Assembly (NCBI RefSeq): GCF_000016985.1
Contig: NC_009633.1
Span: 1,984,001 to 2,048,000 of the forward strand
From: Alkaliphilus metalliredigens QYMF
Lineage (GTDB): Bacteria > Bacillota > Clostridia > Peptostreptococcales > Natronincolaceae
Reading direction: 5' to 3'
DNA length: 64,000 nt
The notes below the pieces were generated by a model. It made no database searches, was not told the DNA's origin, and saw nothing but the letters and a program-made list of their open reading frames with translations. Position 1 is the first letter of the stretch. Every line of letters starts with the position of its first letter. The position numbers and the translations under genes were made by a program. Below are positions 59,440 to 64,000 of the stretch, piece after piece.

Positions 59440-59798
59440 TGGATTTTACTAGAATAATTCAAAGATGGGAAAAACAAATTTCAGTTCAACAAAAGACAGG
59501 TCAATATATACGTGGCAAATGGACTGAAGGCATAAGCGAAGTAAGACATTTTAGAGGTACATTTTTACCTATGTCTGATAGGGAAATACGTTATAGCGAG
59601 GGTGGCAGTTATACTACACAGGATAAGAAGCTTTATGTAAAAGAAAAGCTGAAAGACATGCAAGGCAACGAGTTGTTACTTAAGAAAGGCGATATAATCA
59701 TAGATTATGACGGTGAATATGAAATCGACAGAGAATTAGAGGCACCCGAGGTCGTGAATTATAAAAAGTATATGACTAAAAAGAAGGTGGTCAAATGA
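59436..59798 (+). CDS. Head closure-like protein
   Basis: A 120-residue beta-rich protein whose start overlaps the previous stop (ATGA). Segments ISVQQKTGQYIRGKWTEG, VRHFRGTFLPMSDREIRY and LLKKGDIIIDYDGEYEI fit small head-closure or stopper proteins. Family assignment is by position and pattern. Confidence 0.65.
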   Translation: MMDFTRIIQRWEKQISVQQKTGQYIRGKWTEGISEVRHFRGTFLPMSDREIRYSEGGSYTTQDKKLYVKEKLKDMQGNELLLKKGDIIIDYDGEYEIDRELEAPEVVNYKKYMTKKKVVK

Positions 59799-60301
59799 AT
59801 GAGGAGACATTAGGAGATATTTTGGAGGAGTTAAAAGCATTCACAAATGTTACTAAAGCAATATTTGCGGATCAAAAAGGAGAAAAACCACAGTATCCAT
59901 ACATTACATTCAAAATCATCGCTGAGCCTGATGATCCTAGCGTGGGAATTTACAACTATGAAACAGTAGAAAGTGAAAATCCAAACTTTGATTCTGACAT
60001 TGAAGTTCAGAAAATAGAAACTTCTGAGCCAAGCTTCTCTATAAATGTATTTGCTAAGACGGCGGAAGAAGCTAAAAGCGTTGCAATGAAAACTAAAGAT
60101 TTTTTTAAGTTCCATGGGTGTGAATGGCTCAAACGAAAAAATATAGTCACAGTAAGCACATCTACTATAGAAAATAGAGATGCACTGATGATTATAGATT
60201 ATGAAAGACGATATGGATTTGATGTAATTTTGAGATACACAAGAGAGTTAAAAAAGAAGATCGAAACAATTGAAACATATTCATTCAGTCGGATTGAATA
60301 G
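59795..60301 (+). CDS. Tail terminator-like neck protein
   Basis: A 168-residue protein with the LIC_12616-type phage pattern: PQYPYITFKIIAEPDDPSVG, SFSINVFAKTAEEAKSVAMKTKDFF and DYERRYGFDVILRYTR. Such proteins cap the tail and join it to the neck. Start overlaps the previous gene by four bases. Confidence 0.75.
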   Translation: MNEETLGDILEELKAFTNVTKAIFADQKGEKPQYPYITFKIIAEPDDPSVGIYNYETVESENPNFDSDIEVQKIETSEPSFSINVFAKTAEEAKSVAMKTKDFFKFHGCEWLKRKNIVTVSTSTIENRDALMIIDYERRYGFDVILRYTRELKKKIETIETYSFSRIE

Positions 60302-60312
60302 GAGGTAAGTAG

Positions 60313-61317
60313 ATGAAGAAAGACTTTGTAGTTAATATAAGCAAGTTGACAGCTGCAATCAAACAAAGAGGCTTTGGATTAATTCTTGTTCTAGACACCT
60401 CGAAGGATCATCCATACACCCTGTATAATGACATACAAGGTGTGGCGGATGACTATGCTGTTACAGATGATGCCTACAAGATTGCAAGTAGGATATTTGG
60501 ACAAAACCCAGCGCCTCAGCAAGTAGCTATATTTGGCAAAGAGTATGACAGTGAAATAGGTGAACCAGCTGATTTAGTCACAGCATTAAACGAGCTGGTA
60601 AATGTTAATAATGATTGGTTTGCATTAACCTGTACGGAGAATGCAAATGCCGAAGTTATTGCATTGAGTGGATGGATCGACACTCAAGAAAAAATGTATT
60701 TTACTACGACTCAGGACCTTAGTTTACCAGCACAAATCGAGTCTGAGCAAACAACAGTAATGTTCCATCACAGCCCTGAAGCTTATGTTGCAGAAGGTTT
60801 GGCAGCTTATATGCTTGTTAGAATGATAGGTGGAGTTACTGCAAAATTTAGAAGTATTTCAGGCGTATTGGCATCAGAAATAACGGCCACTGAATTAGCT
60901 CAATTGCACGATGACAACGGATTCTCCTACATTAGAAAAATGGGAGTGCTACAGACTACCGAAGGAAAAACAACATCAGGTGAGTACATTGATGTAGTCC
61001 TGGGCGCATTCTTCTTGCAATTTAAAATGGAAGAAGAAAGTGCTTTACTTGCTGTTAACACAGAAAAGATTGCTTATGATAATGTTGGCATTGCTTCATT
61101 GGTATCTGTAGCTGAAAAGGTATTAAAACTTGGAGTAACACAGGGTATCATTTTACGGGATGATGATGATAATGGAGTTTTTCAAATCAATTACGTTAAA
61201 CGTGAAGACACTCCTACAAATGATATCGCAAATCGAGTTTATAATGGTGTATCTTGGAGTGCAGACCTTGCAGGGGCTATCCATGAGGGAACTATTAGCG
61301 GTGTATTAAAGTACTAG
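60313..61317 (+). CDS. Tail sheath protein (DUF3383-type)
   Basis: A 334-residue protein with ATG 60313 after AGGAGGTAAG. It shows the DUF3383 sheath pattern: LTAAIKQRGFGLILVLDT, DDYAVTDDAYKIASRIFGQNP, NNDWFALTCTEN and a C-terminal YNGVSWSADLAGAIHEGTI. It marks the phage as having a contractile (myovirus-type) tail. Confidence 0.87.
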   Translation: MKKDFVVNISKLTAAIKQRGFGLILVLDTSKDHPYTLYNDIQGVADDYAVTDDAYKIASRIFGQNPAPQQVAIFGKEYDSEIGEPADLVTALNELVNVNNDWFALTCTENANAEVIALSGWIDTQEKMYFTTTQDLSLPAQIESEQTTVMFHHSPEAYVAEGLAAYMLVRMIGGVTAKFRSISGVLASEITATELAQLHDDNGFSYIRKMGVLQTTEGKTTSGEYIDVVLGAFFLQFKMEEESALLAVNTEKIAYDNVGIASLVSVAEKVLKLGVTQGIILRDDDDNGVFQINYVKREDTPTNDIANRVYNGVSWSADLAGAIHEGTISGVLKY

Positions 61318-61328
61318 GAGGGATATAG

Positions 61329-61733
61329 ATGGTAACAACTTATGATATGAATGGTGTTAATGTAATTGTTGGCGGTAGGTTCATCACGGGTTTTGCAGAT
61401 GGTACTGCAATAACATCAGAGGCAAATGAAGATAAATTTTCTGTCCAAGTTGGGGTGAAGGGAGAAGTAACCTTCTCTGAAACAAACGATCCTACGGGTG
61501 CGATTGGAATTATTTTAAAGCAAACATCTCCATCAGTGCCATATCTCGATGGCTTGGCAAACAGAAAAGGTGAAAATGCTATTGTATCAGCTCAAATTGT
61601 AGACTTAACTGCAAATGGAGTGAATGCAGGTGGGAACCGATGTAGAGTGACAAGGACAAGCAAGAAAGAATTTTCTAATTCAGAGTCAAAACGAGAATAT
61701 AGGATTTACGTAGCGGATTATTCTGCAAGATAG
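61329..61733 (+). CDS. Tail tube protein (DUF3277-like)
   Basis: A 134-residue protein: YDMNGVNVIVGGRFITGFADG, KFSVQVGVKGEVTFSETNDPTG and the last strand SESKREYRIYVADYSAR. It is the small inner-tube partner that always follows the sheath gene. ATG 61329 follows AGGAGGG. Confidence 0.82.
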   Translation: MVTTYDMNGVNVIVGGRFITGFADGTAITSEANEDKFSVQVGVKGEVTFSETNDPTGAIGIILKQTSPSVPYLDGLANRKGENAIVSAQIVDLTANGVNAGGNRCRVTRTSKKEFSNSESKREYRIYVADYSAR

Positions 61734-61788
61734 TGGTAAAATTCCCCTGACTTGTATATAATATAGGCAAAAGGTTAGGGGGGGTATT

Positions 61789-62043
61789 ATGTTTAGGATA
61801 GTAAGTGCTTTTATTAGTTTTCCATGGATCGGATATTTACTTGGAGAAACAACAGGGGCTTTTATAGGATTGATACTAGCGGTTCTATATATTCCAATTG
61901 AAAAATTTCAGGGTAAGCCTAAAGAAAAAAAAGAAGTAAGTGCAGAAAAAGTAAAACTAACTGGATTTCCTAAATTCGCAAGAATACTTTTGATTGTTTC
62001 GTTCACATTTACTACATTAGTAATGTTACTGATTTATTTGTAA
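61789..62043 (+). CDS. Small two-span membrane protein, moron candidate
   Basis: An 84-residue protein from ATG 61789 after TAGGGGGG. Two spans (about 3-35 and 62-83) flank a basic cytoplasmic loop (KFQGKPKEKKEVSAEKVKL). No structural role is expected for a membrane protein between tube and tail chaperone. It is preceded by a TATAAT box (61757-61762) and followed by its own terminator, the layout of a moron expressed in the lysogen. Superinfection exclusion is a possible role but is inference. Confidence 0.72.
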   Translation: MFRIVSAFISFPWIGYLLGETTGAFIGLILAVLYIPIEKFQGKPKEKKEVSAEKVKLTGFPKFARILLIVSFTFTTLVMLLIYL

Positions 62044-62054
62044 AAGTAATAAGA

Positions 62055-62078
62055 AAGCATCTGAGAAGGTGCTTTTTT
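62055..62078 (+). terminator. Terminator after the moron-like gene
   Basis: AAGCATCT, loop GAGA, AGGTGCTT (one wobble) and six T residues, inside the tail operon. Confidence 0.75.
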
Positions 62079-62103
62079 AATATCCAAAAATAGGAGGGAA
62101 ATT

Positions 62104-62427
62104 ATGAAAAATAAAATTACAGTCGAGGGCGTTGAGTATATATTTCAAAAAGTTACACCAAGGGAATGGCTTAAAATTAGGGAAAGGTCAAAAAATAAAT
62201 ACGGAAATTCATCTCAAGAGCTCCTTTACACCGAAGTATTTGAACATGTAATTATAAGTCCTAAAGTGGGAATAGATGATTTCGAAGAAATTGAAACGTT
62301 AGAAGAGGTCATAACAGCAGCCATAAACTTTCAATGCAAGCGACAAAGAAAAGAAGAACAAAAACTATCACGACATGGCCAGAAAGAATTGGCTAATATG
62401 GAGACTGGTGATGGAGGGCAAGATTAG
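62104..62427 (+). CDS. Tail assembly chaperone, short form
   Basis: A 107-residue protein with ATG 62104 after TAGGAGGG. Position between tube and tape measure, size, and the segment YIFQKVTPREWLKIRERSKN fit tail assembly chaperones. Its last codons (GAT GGA GGG CAA GAT TAG) overlap a second frame at 62411, the classic arrangement in which ribosomes shift frame to make a longer chaperone. Confidence 0.75.
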   Translation: MKNKITVEGVEYIFQKVTPREWLKIRERSKNKYGNSSQELLYTEVFEHVIISPKVGIDDFEEIETLEEVITAAINFQCKRQRKEEQKLSRHGQKELANMETGDGGQD

Positions 62428-62539
62428 CTATACGGAAGCTTGTAGTATGAGTGAGGATGACTTAGAAGAAGCTAATGCAGCCCTCGACATATACATTGAC
62501 CTTATTATAGAGCAACGTAATGAAGGGGGGAAGAAATGA
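62411..62539 (+). CDS. Frameshift extension of the tail chaperone
   Basis: A 42-codon frame, +1 (equivalently -2) relative to the chaperone, running from the overlap to a stop that overlaps the tape-measure start. ATG 62411 lacks a good ribosome site. The sequence is acidic and helical (CSMSEDDLEEANAALDIYID). Phage Mu makes its chaperone extension by a -2 shift, lambda by -1. The shift base here is unresolved; GGG_C, where a Gly tRNA could re-pair with GGC, is one candidate. Confidence 0.68.
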   Translation: MEGKISYTEACSMSEDDLEEANAALDIYIDLIIEQRNEGGKK

Positions 62540-64000
62540 GTCTCAGGAGTTTAATTTTTGATGTTGCATTCAACGGGAATGCGAGCGCTGTTGTACAGAT
62601 GGATGATGCTACCAATGAGTTAAGAGAAACTGCCATGGGAGCAACCGAAAACATCGAAGGCATGGATTCAGCAACTGATGAACTAGGAAGAACTACAATG
62701 GGTGCAGGGAAGGTAATAGAAGAGAATTGGAAGAAGATTACTTTGGCAGCAGGAGCTACAGGATTAGCTATTGAAAAAATGGCCAGACAACAAGCTGAAT
62801 TGACTACTGCTACTAGAGGATTAGCTGTCACAACAGATATGACAGAAAAGGAAATAAGAACAATGGTTGGTTCACTAACTGATCATACTTTTGCAACTGA
62901 GGATGCTCTAGCTGGAATGGACAGGCTTCAACAGTCTGGTTATAACACGCAAAGCCAATTCGAAAGTTTATTGCCTGTGTTTGATACATTTGCAGACGCG
63001 ACGGGAAAGGATATGGTTTCTGGTATAGACTTCTTTGATCGTACGCTGTCAGCTTTGGATATACCACTGACTGAAGCAGAAGAACATCTTGATACAATGA
63101 CTTGGCTTATTACTCAAACTACCGTAGGGATGGGCGAGATGGGACAATTAATGAGAAGGGAAGCTCCGACGTTAAGAGCCATGGGATTAAATGTAGATGA
63201 AATAGCAATTGCTATGGCAGGATTAGAGGCAGAAGGCATCAGGGGTCCTAGAGCGGTATCTGGATTTCAAAATGCTTTAAAAGATGCCGAAGGCGATATA
63301 GAGAGGTTTTGGAAAGAACTAGGCGTGTCACAAGAAGTATTAGAGAATCAAAGTGAAAGACTGTTAGAGGCTGAGGGATTGACGCAAGCTTTAGCAGACG
63401 CCAATAACTCTGGTGATACAGCTATGCAAAAATTAACCAGTGCAGCAGAACAATTGGCCTATCAATACGGACCATTGATTGAGCTATCAAGTAGTTTGGT
63501 ACCCTTATTGCTAGCAGCGGGACCAGCAGCAAAAATAGCTAGTGCAGCATTTGCGGTTTTAGCGACTCCGGTAGGAGCTGTAGGCGGCGCAGTAGCAGTT
63601 TTGGGCGTTGGTGTATGGCAACTATGGAGGAACTGGGATGCAGTTACTGAAAGGTCTGGCGATGCCATGGATTGGTTATTAGATAAATCGGATAATGTAG
63701 TGAATGGTACAATTGATAAATTTGCTGAACTTGGAAGTAGAGCGAGCGCCTATGTAAATGATATGGCAAGCGACATCATAGATTCTATAATGAGCTATCC
63801 ACCATTACAAGCTGTAAATGAGGTATGGGATGAGACCCTAGCATATTTGAATGGGATTGATCTTCGTGAAGTAGGATCTGACATTGTACAGGGCTTAATC
63901 AATGGTATAACAAGTATGGGTTCGGATGCAGCACAAGCAGCCAGGGATGTAGCGAGTGGTATAGGCAATTCAGTAAAGAGCTTCTTCGGTATTAATTCAG
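62536..64000 (+). CDS. Tail tape measure protein, N-terminal part
   Basis: ATG 62536 overlaps the previous stop (ATGA) and follows AAGGGGGG. The frame is open to the window edge (488 codons). Pattern of Mu/TP901-type tape measures: N-terminal coiled region (AVVQMDDATNELRETAM), the conserved TATRGLAVTTDMTEKEIRTMV and MGQLMRREAPTLRAMGLNVDE stretches, and a hydrophobic region (LLLAAGPAAKIASAAFAVLATP, in pieces) that inserts into the host membrane. It fixes tail length. Confidence 0.9.
   Translation, partial: MSLRSLIFDVAFNGNASAVVQMDDATNELRETAMGATENIEGMDSATDELGRTTMGAGKVIEENWKKITLAAGATGLAIEKMARQQAELTTATRGLAVTTDMTEKEIRTMVGSLTDHTFATEDALAGMDRLQQSGYNTQSQFESLLPVFDTFADATGKDMVSGIDFFDRTLSALDIPLTEAEEHLDTMTWLITQTTVGMGEMGQLMRREAPTLRAMGLNVDEIAIAMAGLEAEGIRGPRAVSGFQNALKDAEGDIERFWKELGVSQEVLENQSERLLEAEGLTQALADANNSGDTAMQKLTSAAEQLAYQYGPLIELSSSLVPLLLAAGPAAKIASAAFAVLATPVGAVGGAVAVLGVGVWQLWRNWDAVTERSGDAMDWLLDKSDNVVNGTIDKFAELGSRASAYVNDMASDIIDSIMSYPPLQAVNEVWDETLAYLNGIDLREVGSDIVQGLINGITSMGSDAAQAARDVASGIGNSVKSFFGINS

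Larger units (their letters stand above)
35030..64000 (+). mobile_element. Mu-like transposable prophage, contractile tail, right end outside window
   Basis: Gene order and families are those of Mu-like phages: repressor, transposase (MuA-like), ATPase (MuB-like), GemA, lysis genes, Mor/C-type activator, Mu gp25/gp26/gp27-like small proteins, terminase, portal, gpF-like protein, protease/scaffold, capsid, sheath, tube, tail chaperone, tape measure. No integrase gene is present. The transposase is split by a frameshift, so mobility may be lost. The left boundary is estimated to within about 100 bases. Confidence 0.88.

Noticed and set aside
1-64000. CRISPR arrays, tRNA and rRNA genes
   Set aside because: No regularly spaced repeats with unique spacers, and no tRNA cloverleaf or rRNA-like sequence, were recognised on reading both strands.

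Overview
The window looks like a low-GC, spore-forming Firmicute, most likely one of the Clostridia (an Alkaliphilus- or Clostridium-like host). The grounds are an AT-rich sequence, strong Shine-Dalgarno sites, frequent TTG/GTG starts, a Cse60-like sporulation peptide and clostridial-type families. The genus is inference. I see no rRNA, tRNA or CRISPR array.

Bases 1-34,670 are accessory chromosome. An IS4-type element with a 10-bp target duplication has cut the last codons off a peptidase-like gene (1-1624). Small membrane proteins, an ECF sigma factor, a DUF2087-type regulator, GIY-YIG and DinB proteins and a superoxide dismutase follow. Next is an AAA+ (MoxR/CobS-type) ATPase with a vWA protein; the two are separated by a frame break in an A10 tract. 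From 11,390 to 17,220 lies a probable ribosome-antibiotic resistance island: a Vat/CatB-type acetyltransferase, an ABC-F protein behind a leader peptide and two terminators, an MFS exporter, and a macrolide 2'-phosphotransferase-like kinase. Bases 17,300-34,670 hold a decayed TetR gene, an alpha/beta hydrolase with a TetR regulator, a lipoprotein, a second IS with 13-bp flanking repeats, AraC and VOC genes, a TetR regulator with a rifampin-phosphotransferase/PEP-synthase-like enzyme, two two-component systems and an ABC-2 type exporter.

From about 35,030 to the right edge is a Mu-like transposable prophage with a contractile tail, read left to right. Its order is: repeat-rich left end; double-HTH repressor (leftward); early genes including a stand-alone MuA-like beta-barrel protein; DDE transposase (broken by a frameshift) and MuB-like ATPase; GemA; a phage sigma factor; a run of small proteins, several cysteine-rich; a lysis module (3D-domain protein, phosphodiester glycosidase, amidase-SH3); a Mor/C-type activator; holin; Mu gp25/26/27-like proteins; a NusG/LoaP-like antiterminator; terminase, portal, gpF-like, protease/scaffold, capsid, neck, sheath, tube; a moron-like membrane gene; tail chaperone with a frameshift-type overlap; and a tape measure cut by the window edge. 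The right end is outside the window.

The most interesting signals are these. A textbook A_AAA_AAG slippery heptamer sits directly before the stop of the glycosidase gene, and its -1 frame opens straight into the amidase zinc-binding domain, which has no normal start codon of its own. A phage NusG paralogue appears to start at an ATT codon. One transposable phage combines three layers of late-gene control (sigma factor, Mor-like activator, NusG paralogue). Frame breaks recur at poly-A tracts, so programmed slippage must be separated from homopolymer sequencing error.
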